Of a DNA stretch of 64,000 nucleotides, positions 26,575-34,719 are shown in pieces; within the stretch, counting starts at the first letter, position 1, and the number at the start of each line of letters is the position of its first letter. A program made the position numbers and the translations under genes. The notes under the pieces are model-generated. The model did no database searches. It saw only the letters and a program-made list of their open reading frames with translations, and was not told the DNA's origin. The stretch spans positions 1-64,000 of the forward strand of contig NZ_JARXVD010000017.1 of the NCBI RefSeq assembly GCF_029892685.1. Reading direction: 5' to 3'. Source of the DNA: Mycobacterium sp. OTB74. Its GTDB lineage: Bacteria; Actinomycetota; Actinomycetes; Mycobacteriales; Mycobacteriaceae.

Positions 26575-27345
26575 TTAGCAAGCCCTTGCCAGGAACTGCC
26601 TGCCCCGCACCGGTGCACCGAAGCCCATCAGGGCATCGAGCACCGCCTGCGCCCGACGCATGCCACCGGCCTCACCGACTCCTGCCAGCAGCGGCACCTG
26701 CGTCGCAGCCCCGACGGCCGCGCCTCCGACGATGTGCCACATCGAAGACACCGCGAGCGCACCGCCACTGACCTCGAACAATTTGCCGAACAACGGTTCG
26801 AGCGCACGGTGGCTGCGATGTGCGATCCAGGTCGCCAACGCCGCCTCTCCAGGAAATGCCACCACACCGTCGCCGTATCGACGGGTGGCGCGAACACCGC
26901 GCCCACCGAAGTGCGGATCGTCGGGCAACACCCGCAGCGTCGGGTCCACTACGCCGACCCAGTCGATGACGCCCTCGGAGTCGACGTGCACCCAAAGGTT
27001 CTCCAGTCCGGTATCCCAGGCACGCCCCTCCAAGGCCAGCAGCGGAACCACCCGCCCAACGACCACATGTGCCAGCGTCGCCGCCAACTGTTGCGCGGCA
27101 GCGGCCTTGCTACCCGAATCACCAACGGCCGCATCGAACATCGTGCGCAACCGGTCACCGGCCACCGCATCGGCCAGCGGCCACCACCGCCGACGAGAGA
27201 TGTCACCCATCACCGCAACCCCATAGACCCGAGGGCTGTCCGGACACAGCGCGCGCAGCCGCGCGCTGGATTCATGCAGCGGCAGCATCCGCCGGATGTT
27301 CATCCCGGCGACCAGCGGGTCATCTAAAGCAAGGGCCACGAGCAT
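26575..27345 (-). CDS. Iron-regulated protein, probable IucA/IucC-FhuF-like ferric reductase
   Basis: 256 residues, no signal peptide. Conserved-looking blocks include LENLWVHVDSEGVIDWVGVVDP and SSMWHIVGGAAVGAATQVP. I match it only loosely to siderophore (ferric) reductases with an IucA/IucC-FhuF-like fold. FhuF needs a C-terminal cysteine cluster for its iron-sulfur centre; here only one cysteine is near the end (RGRQFLARAC), so activity by that mechanism is uncertain. The iron link rests on an IdeR-like box 11 bases before the start and a second at the stop. It has no homologue at this place in the tuberculosis gene order that I can recall. Confidence 0.55.
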   Translation of the reverse strand: MLVALALDDPLVAGMNIRRMLPLHESSARLRALCPDSPRVYGVAVMGDISRRRWWPLADAVAGDRLRTMFDAAVGDSGSKAAAAQQLAATLAHVVVGRVVPLLALEGRAWDTGLENLWVHVDSEGVIDWVGVVDPTLRVLPDDPHFGGRGVRATRRYGDGVVAFPGEAALATWIAHRSHRALEPLFGKLFEVSGGALAVSSMWHIVGGAAVGAATQVPLLAGVGEAGGMRRAQAVLDALMGFGAPVRGRQFLARAC

Positions 27346-27355
27346 CTCCCGTCAA

Positions 27356-27374
27356 TTAGGTTAGCCTTACTATA
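27356..27374. promoter_or_regulatory. IdeR iron box upstream of the iron-regulated gene
   Basis: TTAGGTTAGCCTTACTATA matches TTAGGTTAGGCTAACCTAA at 14 of 19 positions, including an unbroken TTAGGTTAG. It lies 11-29 bases before the ATG at 27345 (minus strand), where IdeR with Fe2+ would block transcription. A perfect 14-base palindrome CTTACTATAGTAAG (27366-27379) overlaps its distal half. Confidence 0.75.
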
Positions 27375-27501
27375 GTAAGCAGGAAGCAGACGGAAACCCC
27401 GTGTGACCGGTCTCACAACCGTCAAAAAAACATGCCCTGACCGGGAACCGGCATCCCGGGGGCAGACGTTCACCCGGGTGGCGCGAATGGATACGACGCA
27501 C

Positions 27502-27521
27502 GGTAGTAAATGCGTAGTACC
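27502..27521. promoter_or_regulatory. Candidate BlaI operator
   Basis: GGTAGTA (27502-27508) and TAGTACC (27515-27521) form a dyad with one mismatch, and GTAGTA is also directly repeated at 27514-27519. BlaI operators are dyads of TACTAC/GTAGTA. It lies 33-52 bases before blaI, the expected place for autoregulation. Confidence 0.5.
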
Positions 27522-27553
27522 CTGGACATATTGCCAGGAGAGTGAAACAGGAC

Positions 27554-27970
27554 ATGGCCAAATTGACGCGACTCGGCGAACTTGAACGCGAGGTGATGGA
27601 TCACCTCTGGTCCTCGCATGAGCCCCAGACGGTTCGTCAGGTGCATGAGGCTCTTGCTGCACGTCGCGACCTTGCCTACACCACGATCATGACCGTGCTG
27701 CAACGTTTGGCGAAGAAGAATCTGGTGGTGCAGCACCGCGATGACCGCGCCCACCGCTACGCACCGACGCACGGCCGAGACGAGCTGGTCGCCGGCCTCA
27801 TGGTCGACGCACTCGACCAGGCCGCCGACTCCGGCAGCCGCGTCGCAGCCCTCGTTCACTTCGTCGAACGGGTCGGCGTCGACGAGGCCGATGCGCTGCG
27901 GCGGGCGCTGGCCGAACTGGAAGCCAAGCACCGGATGCCACCGGCGACTGGCAATTCGGGCACTGCCTGA
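27554..27970 (+). CDS. blaI: BlaI/MecI-family repressor
   Basis: 138 residues from ATG 27554 (MAKLTRLGELEREVMDHLW), the usual start; a GTG at 27542 sits too close to the AGGAGA site. The winged helix shows in EPQTVRQVHEALAARRDLAYTTIMTVLQRLAKKNLVVQHRDDRAHRYAP. The C-terminal half is the dimerisation helix pair. In M. tuberculosis BlaI (Rv1846c) represses the beta-lactamase gene blaC, its own operon and some ATP synthase genes, and is lost from DNA after beta-lactam exposure. It is coupled to the M56 peptidase gene 14 bases downstream. A candidate operator lies upstream. Confidence 0.93.
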   Translation: MAKLTRLGELEREVMDHLWSSHEPQTVRQVHEALAARRDLAYTTIMTVLQRLAKKNLVVQHRDDRAHRYAPTHGRDELVAGLMVDALDQAADSGSRVAALVHFVERVGVDEADALRRALAELEAKHRMPPATGNSGTA

Positions 27971-27984
27971 GAGACACTAAGCGC

Positions 27985-28956
27985 GTGTCCGCGCTGGCCT
28001 TCACCCTCGTTGCGCTAATGCTCGTCGGACCCGTACCTGCTCTGCTGGCGCGCTCATCGTGGCCGCAGCGCGCTCCCCGGGCCGCCGTCGTGCTTTGGCA
28101 ATCGATCGCGCTGGCCGCCGTTCTGTCCGCATTCAGTGCCGGCATCGCCATCGCGAGCAGGCTTTTCGCACCCGGACCCGACGGGCGGCCCACCGCCACC
28201 GTCTCCGGTGAGATCGATGCACTCGGCTGGCCACTGTGGACCCTGCATGTGGTGGTTTTCGGCCTCACGCTGGTCATCGGCGCTCGCCTGGCCGTCGCCG
28301 TGGTGCAAGTCGCCATCGCTACCCGCCGCCGACGCGCCCACCACCGGATGCTCATCGACCTGCTCGACCGTTCCAGTCAGGCCGCTACCCCTGCGGTCAC
28401 CAAAACCTGGCGACACCGCTACCCGACCAGCTACGGCCTGCGCATTCTGGATCTCGAACAGCCACTGGCCTACTGCCTGCCGGGTGTCCGCGGCCGAGTC
28501 GTGCTCAGCGAAGGCGCCCTGAAGACCCTGCGCGACAACGAGATCACCGCCATCCTCAGCCACGAGCACGCGCATCTGCGGGCCCGCCACGACCTGGTGC
28601 TCGAGATGTTCATCGCCGTCCACGCCGCATTCCCCCGCTTCGTCCGCAGCGCCAGCGCCCTCGGCGCCGTCCAGTTACTCATCGAACTGCTGGCCGACGA
28701 CGCCGCGGTGCGCACCGCAGGTCCCACCCCACTGGCCCGCGCTCTGGTGGCCTGTGCGGCCGGGCGGGTTCCCAAGGGCGCACTGGCCGCCGGCGGCCCG
28801 ACGACGGTGTTGCGGGTGCGGCGTCTGGCCGGCAAACCCAACAGCCCGCTGCTGGCGGCCGCTGCATACCTGGCCGCCGCCGCAGTCCTGGTTGTTCCGA
28901 CTGTCGCGATGGCCGTGCCCTGGCTCACCGAATTGCACCGGTTGTTCTTCTCGTAG
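27985..28956 (+). CDS. blaR: BlaR1-like M56 membrane metallopeptidase (Rv1845c-like)
   Basis: 323 residues with membrane helices at both ends and in the middle. The zinc motif HEHAH (H193, E194, H197) is in a cytoplasmic loop, preceded by VVLSEGALKTLRDNEITAILS. Compared with staphylococcal BlaR1 it lacks the outer penicillin-binding sensor domain, as mycobacterial forms do, so it may sense beta-lactams or wall damage indirectly. It probably cleaves BlaI. Start is GTG 27985, 14 bases after blaI. Confidence 0.9.
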   Translation: MSALAFTLVALMLVGPVPALLARSSWPQRAPRAAVVLWQSIALAAVLSAFSAGIAIASRLFAPGPDGRPTATVSGEIDALGWPLWTLHVVVFGLTLVIGARLAVAVVQVAIATRRRRAHHRMLIDLLDRSSQAATPAVTKTWRHRYPTSYGLRILDLEQPLAYCLPGVRGRVVLSEGALKTLRDNEITAILSHEHAHLRARHDLVLEMFIAVHAAFPRFVRSASALGAVQLLIELLADDAAVRTAGPTPLARALVACAAGRVPKGALAAGGPTTVLRVRRLAGKPNSPLLAAAAYLAAAAVLVVPTVAMAVPWLTELHRLFFS

Positions 28957-29059
28957 ACTTTGCAGTCGGGCGCCGCCCCAACGGTGACGGTGCGACCGCA
29001 GCGACCTGCCGCTAGTCCGAAAGCCGTTGCGCCACAACCAAACAACGAAAGGGCATCCT

Positions 29060-30532
29060 GTGAGCTCGTCGGATACACCGGATAGTTCTGCAACCACCGC
29101 CACCGCCCAGATCGGGGTCACCGGCCTGGCCGTGATGGGCTCCAACATCGCCCGTAACTTCGCGCACCACGGCTACACCGTCGCGCTGCACAACCGCTCG
29201 GTGGCCAAGACCGACGCGCTGATCGCCGAACACGGCTCCGAAGGGTCCTTCGTCCGCACCCAGACCATGGCCGAGTTCGCGGCCGCCCTGGAGCGCCCCC
29301 GCCGCGCGTTGATCATGGTCAAAGCCGGCGATCCCACCGACGCCGTGATCGACGAACTCTGCGAGGTCTTCGAGCCGGGCGACATCATCATCGACGGCGG
29401 CAACGCGCTCTACACCGACACCATCCGCCGGGAGAAGGCCGTACGAGAGCGCGGCCTGCACTTCGTCGGCGCCGGCATCTCCGGCGGTGAGGAAGGCGCG
29501 CTCAACGGCCCGTCGATCATGCCGGGTGGCCCCGCCGAGTCCTACAAGTCGCTGGGCCCGCTGCTCGAAGAGATCTCCGCGCACGTCGACGGCGTGCCGT
29601 GCTGCACCCACATCGGCCCCGACGGCGCGGGCCACTTCGTCAAGATGGTGCACAACGGCATCGAGTACTCCGACATGCAGCTGATCGGCGAGGCCTACCA
29701 GCTGCTGCGCGACGGACTGGGCATGGGCGCCGCCGAGATCGCCGACGTGTTCGCCGAGTGGAACAAGGGCGACCTGGACAGCTACTTGATCGAGATCACC
29801 GCCGAGGTGCTCAAGCAGGTCGACGGCAAAACCGGCAAGCCGCTGGTCGATGTCATCGTCGACGAGGCCGAGCAGAAGGGCACCGGCCGGTGGACGGTGA
29901 AGTCCGCGCTTGATCTGGGCGTCCCGGTCACCGGCATCGCCGAAGCCGTGTTCGCCCGCGCGCTGTCCGGTTCGGTCCCGCAGCGTCGCGCCGCCGCCGG
30001 CCTGGCCTCCGGTGAGCTCGGCGCAAAGCCCAGTGACGCAAAGCAATTCATCGAGGACGTCCGGCAAGCGCTATACGCGTCGAAGATCATCGCCTACGCC
30101 CAGGGCTTCAACCAGATCCAGGCCGGCAGCGACGAATACGGCTGGGGCATCACCCCGGGTGACCTGGCCACCATCTGGCGTGGCGGCTGCATCATCCGGG
30201 CCAAGTTCCTCAACCGGATCAAGGAGGCCTTCGACGCTGAGCCCGGCCTCGCCTCGCTGATCGCCGCGCCGTACTTCCGCGACGCCGTCGAATCGGGCGT
30301 CGACGGCTGGCGCCGCGTCGTGGTCACCGCCACCCAGCTGGGTATCCCCGTCCCCGGCTTTTCGTCGTCGCTGTCCTACTACGACGGGCTGCGCATCGAG
30401 CGGCTGCCCGCGGCCCTGACGCAGGGGCTGCGCGACTTCTTCGGCGCCCACACCTACGGGCGCACCGACGCCGACCCCGCCGCCAGATTCCACACCCTCT
30501 GGAGTGGCGATCGCTCCGAGGTTCAGGCGTAG
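29060..30532 (+). CDS. gnd: 6-phosphogluconate dehydrogenase (decarboxylating)
   Basis: 490 residues from GTG 29060 (MSSSDTPDSSATTATAQIG) with AAAGGG upstream. NADP site IGVTGLAVMGSNIARNFAHHGYTVALHNRS, catalytic loop FVGAGISGGEEGALNGPSIMPGG and HNGIEYSDMQLIGEAYQLLR with the conserved Lys/Asn region (GAGHFVKMVHNG). It converts 6-phosphogluconate to ribulose 5-phosphate with NADPH release in the pentose phosphate pathway. It matches Gnd1 (Rv1844c) in length and place. A strong hairpin terminator follows. Confidence 0.96.
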   Translation: MSSSDTPDSSATTATAQIGVTGLAVMGSNIARNFAHHGYTVALHNRSVAKTDALIAEHGSEGSFVRTQTMAEFAAALERPRRALIMVKAGDPTDAVIDELCEVFEPGDIIIDGGNALYTDTIRREKAVRERGLHFVGAGISGGEEGALNGPSIMPGGPAESYKSLGPLLEEISAHVDGVPCCTHIGPDGAGHFVKMVHNGIEYSDMQLIGEAYQLLRDGLGMGAAEIADVFAEWNKGDLDSYLIEITAEVLKQVDGKTGKPLVDVIVDEAEQKGTGRWTVKSALDLGVPVTGIAEAVFARALSGSVPQRRAAAGLASGELGAKPSDAKQFIEDVRQALYASKIIAYAQGFNQIQAGSDEYGWGITPGDLATIWRGGCIIRAKFLNRIKEAFDAEPGLASLIAAPYFRDAVESGVDGWRRVVVTATQLGIPVPGFSSSLSYYDGLRIERLPAALTQGLRDFFGAHTYGRTDADPAARFHTLWSGDRSEVQA

Positions 30533-30579
30533 CAATCGCCCGCGAGCTGGGAGTACCTCCCGCTTGAAGGCAATCCCCG

Positions 30580-30610
30580 ACCTGCCCCTTTCCTGAGGAA
30601 AGGGGCAGGT
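30580..30610 (+). terminator. Perfect 15-bp hairpin terminator after gnd
   Basis: ACCTGCCCCTTTCCT (30580-30594) pairs perfectly with 30596-30610 at a single-base centre and is followed by TT. It begins 48 bases after the gnd stop. Confidence 0.85.
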
Positions 30611-30653
30611 TTGCGACTGCTCGGCAGCACAGGCGAGCCACTAGGCTGATTGT

Positions 30654-32090
30654 GTGCAGTTTCTCACCGGGCACTGTCCCCCATACGATCTGACCTACAA
30701 CGACGTCTTCGTCGTCCCGAACCGCTCGGATATCACCTCGCGGTTCGACGTTGACTTGTCGACCCGGGACGGCACTGGCACCACCATCCCGGTCGTGGTG
30801 GCCAACATGACCGCGGTCGCCGGCCGCCGGATGGCCGAGACCATTGCCCGCCGCGGCGGCATCGTGGTGCTACCGCAGGATCTGCCGATCGAGGTCGTCC
30901 ACCAGACCGTCGACTTCGTCAAGAGCCGTGACCTGGTCGCCGACACCCCGGTGGTGCTGACGCCGGAGCACTCGGTATCCGACGCGCTGGCGCTGCTGCA
31001 CAAGCGGGCGCATGGCGCGGCCGTGGTTCTGCAGGACAGTAAGCCTGTCGGGCTGGTCACCGAGGCCGGTTGCGCCGGTGTGGACCGCTTCGCCCGGGTA
31101 CTCGACGTCGCCATCACCGATTTCGTCACCGTCGCGGCCGGCACCGACCCACGCGCGGTGTTCGACCTGCTCGAGCACTCCCCGATCGATGTCGCCGTGC
31201 TGACCAACGCCGACGGCACGCTGGCCGGCGTCCTGACCCGCACCGGCGCCATCCGAGCCGGCATCTACACCCCCGCCGTCGACGCCAAGGGCCGGTTGCG
31301 AATCGCCGCCGCGGTGGGGATCAACGGCGACGTCGGGAGCAAAGCCCGCGCTCTTGCCGAGGCCGGGGTGGACGTCCTGGTGGTCGACACCGCGCACGGC
31401 CACCAGGGCAAGATGTTCGACGCGCTCGGCGAGGTGGCTGCCTTGGACCTGGGCCTTCCGCTGGCTGCGGGCAACGTGGTTTCCGCCGAGGGCACGCGGG
31501 ATCTGATCAATGCCGGCGCTTCGATCGTCAAGGTCGGCGTCGGCCCCGGCGCCATGTGCACCACCCGAATGATGACCGGGGTGGGTCGGCCGCAGTTCTC
31601 CGCGGTACTCGAATGCGCTTCGGCGGCAAGGGAACTCGGTGCTCATGTGTGGGCCGACGGCGGGGTCCGGCACCCGCGCGACGTGGCTCTTGCGCTGGCC
31701 GCCGGCGCTGCGAACGTGATGATCGGGTCGTGGTTCGCCGGCACCTACGAATCACCCGGCGACATGCTGGCTGACCGCGACGGCCTACCGTACAAGGAAA
31801 GCTTCGGCATGGCGTCCAAGCGCGCTGTCGCCGCCCGGACCACCGCAGACAGCGCCTTCGAACGCGCCCGCAAGGCGCTCTTCGAGGAAGGCATCTCGTC
31901 GTCGCGGATGGCGCTGGACCCCGTGCGCAGCGGCGTCGAGGACCTGCTGGACCACATCACCTCCGGCGTGCGCAGCACGTGTACGTACGTCGGGGCGGCG
32001 AACCTCGCCGAACTGCACGAGAAGGCGGTACTCGGCGTCCAGTCCGCCGCCGGGTTCGCTGAAGGACACCCGCTGCCGACTGGCTGGTGA
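30654..32090 (+). CDS. guaB1: GuaB1, IMPDH-family enzyme (GMP reductase)
   Basis: 478 residues. The barrel carries the phosphate and flap elements of the IMP dehydrogenase/GMP reductase family, with catalytic C302 in GVGPGAMCTTRMMTG. A CBS-domain pair is inserted at about 95-215 (PEHSVSDALALLHKRAHGAAVV, GVLTRTGAIRAG). Mycobacterial GuaB1 has been reported to act as a GMP reductase in purine salvage rather than as an IMP dehydrogenase. The start is GTG 30654 with no ribosome site; TAGGCT a few bases upstream could be a -10 element for a leaderless message. Confidence 0.88.
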   Translation: MQFLTGHCPPYDLTYNDVFVVPNRSDITSRFDVDLSTRDGTGTTIPVVVANMTAVAGRRMAETIARRGGIVVLPQDLPIEVVHQTVDFVKSRDLVADTPVVLTPEHSVSDALALLHKRAHGAAVVLQDSKPVGLVTEAGCAGVDRFARVLDVAITDFVTVAAGTDPRAVFDLLEHSPIDVAVLTNADGTLAGVLTRTGAIRAGIYTPAVDAKGRLRIAAAVGINGDVGSKARALAEAGVDVLVVDTAHGHQGKMFDALGEVAALDLGLPLAAGNVVSAEGTRDLINAGASIVKVGVGPGAMCTTRMMTGVGRPQFSAVLECASAARELGAHVWADGGVRHPRDVALALAAGAANVMIGSWFAGTYESPGDMLADRDGLPYKESFGMASKRAVAARTTADSAFERARKALFEEGISSSRMALDPVRSGVEDLLDHITSGVRSTCTYVGAANLAELHEKAVLGVQSAAGFAEGHPLPTGW

Positions 32091-32137
32091 TCGACTCGGC
32101 GACGCCGCCAAATCCCGACCGGCACCTGCCGACCAGC

Positions 32138-32166
32138 TACTATTACGGGTGAATTGTCGATTCACC
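32138..32166 (+). promoter_or_regulatory. Promoter -10 and 5' hairpin of the CNNM operon leader
   Basis: TACTAT (32138-32143) is a good mycobacterial -10 element. A few bases on, GGTGAAT (32148-32154) and ATTCACC (32160-32166) form a perfect 7-bp hairpin, probably at the very 5' end of the transcript. It lies directly before the AAAGGGA ribosome site of the leader ORF. Confidence 0.5.
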
Positions 32167-32178
32167 GAAAGGGACCAC

Positions 32179-32322
32179 GTGCCGCAGGCACCCGTTGGGG
32201 CACCAGCAGCCCCGAGCCCGGCGGGGGCATGCCAGGACGAATGTACGGTTCCCGCCGACCCCGAGCCTCCCAGTAGCGGGCCGGGCAGAGCGCCCGGCGC
32301 CCCGATCGGCGGTACACCGTGA
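32179..32322 (+). CDS. Proline-rich 47-residue leader ORF upstream of the CNNM transporters
   Basis: GTG 32179 follows AAAGGGA at a normal distance. The frame encodes 47 residues with 13 prolines and two cysteines (AGACQDECTVPADPEPPSSG in the middle). Its TGA overlaps the GTG of the next gene (GTGA), so translation of the two is coupled. The RNA can form several stems: 32195-32215, 32220-32256 and a strong GCCGGGC/GCCCGGC stem at 32280-32298 just before the downstream start. The D-P-E-P-P run resembles acidic/proline leader peptides such as enterobacterial MgtL, where low Mg2+ impairs ribosomes. No known family; the function is inferred. Confidence 0.5.
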   Translation: MPQAPVGAPAAPSPAGACQDECTVPADPEPPSSGPGRAPGAPIGGTP

Positions 32323-33677
32323 CCAGCGCCGTGACAGTCCTCAGCCTGTTGGCCTTCGTGCTGCTCACCCTTGGCACCGCGATGTTCGTCGCGGCCGAAT
32401 TCTCGCTGACCGCGCTGGAACGCAGCACAGTCGAAGCCAACGCGCGTGACGGCGGTCGACGCGACCGCATCGTGCGAGCGGCCCACCACAACCTGTCGTT
32501 CCAGCTGTCCGGTGCTCAACTGGGAATCTCGATCACCACCCTGGCCACCGGTTACCTCGCCGAGCCCGTCGTCGCACGGCTGCTGCATGGCCCACTGCTG
32601 GCCGCCGGCCTGCCGCAGCGGTTCACCGAACCGGTGGCACTGGGTCTGGCGCTGCTGATCGCCACCTCGGCATCGATGGTGTTCGGCGAGTTGGTGCCCA
32701 AGAACATCGCAGTGGCCCGCCCGGTGCCCACCGCGCGCGCGACCGCACCATGGCAGTGGTTCTTCTCCACGCTGCTGTCCCCCGCGATCAAGGTCACCAA
32801 CGGCACGGCCAACTGGGTGTTGCGCCGACTCGGTGTCGAACCGGCCGAAGAACTGCGCTCAGCGCGCTCTCCCCAGGAGCTGGTGTCGCTGGTGCGCACC
32901 TCGGCCGAGAGCGGTTCATTGGACCAGCAGACGGCCGAATTGATCGACCGCTCACTGCAATTCGGGAGCCGCACGGCCGAGGAACTGATGACGCCACGAT
33001 CCAAGATCGAGTCGTTGGAGGTAGGTGACACCGTCGCCGATCTGATCGAAACGGCCATCCGCACCGGCTTCTCGCGCTTCCCGATCGTCGCCGGCGACCT
33101 CGACGAAACCATCGGCATGGTGCACGTCAAACAGGTCTTCGAGGTGCCCGCCGAACGCCGCACCATCACCCGGCTGGCACAACTGGCCCGGCCTGTCCCG
33201 ACGGTTCCCTCGACCCTCGACGGCGATGCGGTGATGACGCAGATCCGGGCCAACGGCGTCCAGATCGCGCTGGTGGTCGACGAGTACGGCGGCACTGCCG
33301 GAATCGTCACCGTCGAGGATCTGATCGAGGAGATCGTCGGTGACGTCCGCGACGAGCATGACGACGCCACCCCGGACGTGGTCGAGGTGCGAAACGGTTG
33401 GTTGGTCTCCGGTCTGCTGCGCATCGACGAGGTCGATACCGAGACGCCGTTCCGGGCGCCCGAGGGTGACTACGAGACCATCGGTGGCCTGGTGCTCAAA
33501 GAGCTCGGCCGTATCCCCGAGGCCGGTGACACCGTGGTGCTCACCGAGTTCGATCCGGACAATTCGCACGGCGAGCCGGTGCACTGGCAGGCCACGGTGA
33601 TCAGGATGGACGGCCGGCGCATCGACCAGCTGGAGCTCACTGAACTCGGCACGGCGAAAGACGGCGCCGATGAGTGA
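32319..33677 (+). CDS. CNNM/CorC-type (DUF21-CBS-CorC_HlyC) membrane protein (Rv1842c-like)
   Basis: 452 residues. An N-terminal CNNM (DUF21) membrane domain of three to four helices contains FGELVPKNIAVARP. A CBS pair follows (about 215-340: MTPRSKIESLEVGDTVADLI, ALVVDEYGGTAGIVTVEDLIEEIVGD), then a C-terminal CorC_HlyC domain (RNGWLVSGLLRIDEVD, YETIGGLVLKELGRIP). The old hemolysin name is misleading; relatives handle Mg2+ or Co2+ export and homeostasis. The start overlaps the stop of a proline-rich leader ORF, and the end overlaps the second CNNM gene by 8 bases. Confidence 0.88.
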   Translation: MTSAVTVLSLLAFVLLTLGTAMFVAAEFSLTALERSTVEANARDGGRRDRIVRAAHHNLSFQLSGAQLGISITTLATGYLAEPVVARLLHGPLLAAGLPQRFTEPVALGLALLIATSASMVFGELVPKNIAVARPVPTARATAPWQWFFSTLLSPAIKVTNGTANWVLRRLGVEPAEELRSARSPQELVSLVRTSAESGSLDQQTAELIDRSLQFGSRTAEELMTPRSKIESLEVGDTVADLIETAIRTGFSRFPIVAGDLDETIGMVHVKQVFEVPAERRTITRLAQLARPVPTVPSTLDGDAVMTQIRANGVQIALVVDEYGGTAGIVTVEDLIEEIVGDVRDEHDDATPDVVEVRNGWLVSGLLRIDEVDTETPFRAPEGDYETIGGLVLKELGRIPEAGDTVVLTEFDPDNSHGEPVHWQATVIRMDGRRIDQLELTELGTAKDGADE

Positions 33678-34719
33678 CTTCTACGGTGTGCTCCTTACCG
33701 TGCTGCTGCTGGGCGCCAACGCATTCTTCGTCTGCGCCGAGTTCGCCCTGATCTCGGCCCGCCGCGACCGCCTGCAGGCGCTCGCCGAGCAGGGCAAGCG
33801 CAGCGCGGTGACGGTGCTGCGGGCCGGTGAGCGACTGTCGCTGATGATGGCCGGAGCCCAACTGGGCATCACCATCTGCTCCATCCTGCTGGGCCGCGTC
33901 GGCGAACCTGCCGTGGCGCACCTGCTGTACGCGCCGTTCAACGCCATGGGGCTGCCCGATTCGGTGTTGCATACGGCGTCGTTCGTCATCGCGCTGTCGG
34001 TGGTCGTGACACTGCACGTGCTGCTCGGCGAGATGGTGCCCAAGAACATCGCCATCGCCGGTCCGGAGAAGGCGGCCATGCTGCTGATCCCGCCGTACCT
34101 GGTGTACATGAGCTTCGCCCGGCCGCTGGTCCACTTCTACAACTGGTGCGCCAACACCACCCTGCGGATGATCGGTGTGGAGCCCAAAGACGAACTGGAC
34201 GTGACGGTTTCGACCGTCGAGCTGTCCGAGATGCTCACCGAGTCTCTGACCGAGGGGCTCTTGGACCCCGAAGAGCACGTCCGGCTGACCCGCGCCCTGC
34301 AGATTCGGACCCGGGCGGTCAGCGACGTCGCGATCCCACTGCAAGAAATCCGCGCGGTGCCCATCGCGGCCCCCGGTTCCGGGCCCACGGTTGCGGCGAT
34401 CACCGCGGCGCTGCGCGAGACCGGCTACTCGCGCTTCCCGGTTACCGATGGCTCCAGCGCGTACCTGGGTTATCTGCACATCAAGGACGTGCTGACCCTG
34501 ATCGACGACGACGATGCCGTGCTGGACCGCTCGATGGTGCGCCCGTTGCCGATGGTCGCGTCCACCCTGCCGGTGCCCGACGCGCTGTCCTGGTTGCGCC
34601 GCAACAACAGTCACCTGGCGCTGGTCACCACCGACGGATTCGTCACCGCGATGGTAGCGCTGGAGGACTTGGTGGAGGACCTGGTCGGCATCGTCCGTGA
34701 TGGAACACACCGTGTCTGA
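33670..34719 (+). CDS. Second CNNM (DUF21)-CBS membrane protein (Rv1841c-like)
   Basis: 349 residues with a CNNM membrane domain (FYGVLLTVLLLGANAFFVCAEFALISARRDRLQALAEQG, LLGEMVPKNIAIAGPEKAAML) and one CBS pair (about 215-345). It lacks the C-terminal CorC_HlyC domain found in its neighbour. The pair may work as a heteromer in divalent cation transport; this is inference from adjacency and overlap. The next gene overlaps its end by about 8 bases. Confidence 0.87.
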   Translation: MSDFYGVLLTVLLLGANAFFVCAEFALISARRDRLQALAEQGKRSAVTVLRAGERLSLMMAGAQLGITICSILLGRVGEPAVAHLLYAPFNAMGLPDSVLHTASFVIALSVVVTLHVLLGEMVPKNIAIAGPEKAAMLLIPPYLVYMSFARPLVHFYNWCANTTLRMIGVEPKDELDVTVSTVELSEMLTESLTEGLLDPEEHVRLTRALQIRTRAVSDVAIPLQEIRAVPIAAPGSGPTVAAITAALRETGYSRFPVTDGSSAYLGYLHIKDVLTLIDDDDAVLDRSMVRPLPMVASTLPVPDALSWLRRNNSHLALVTTDGFVTAMVALEDLVEDLVGIVRDGTHRV

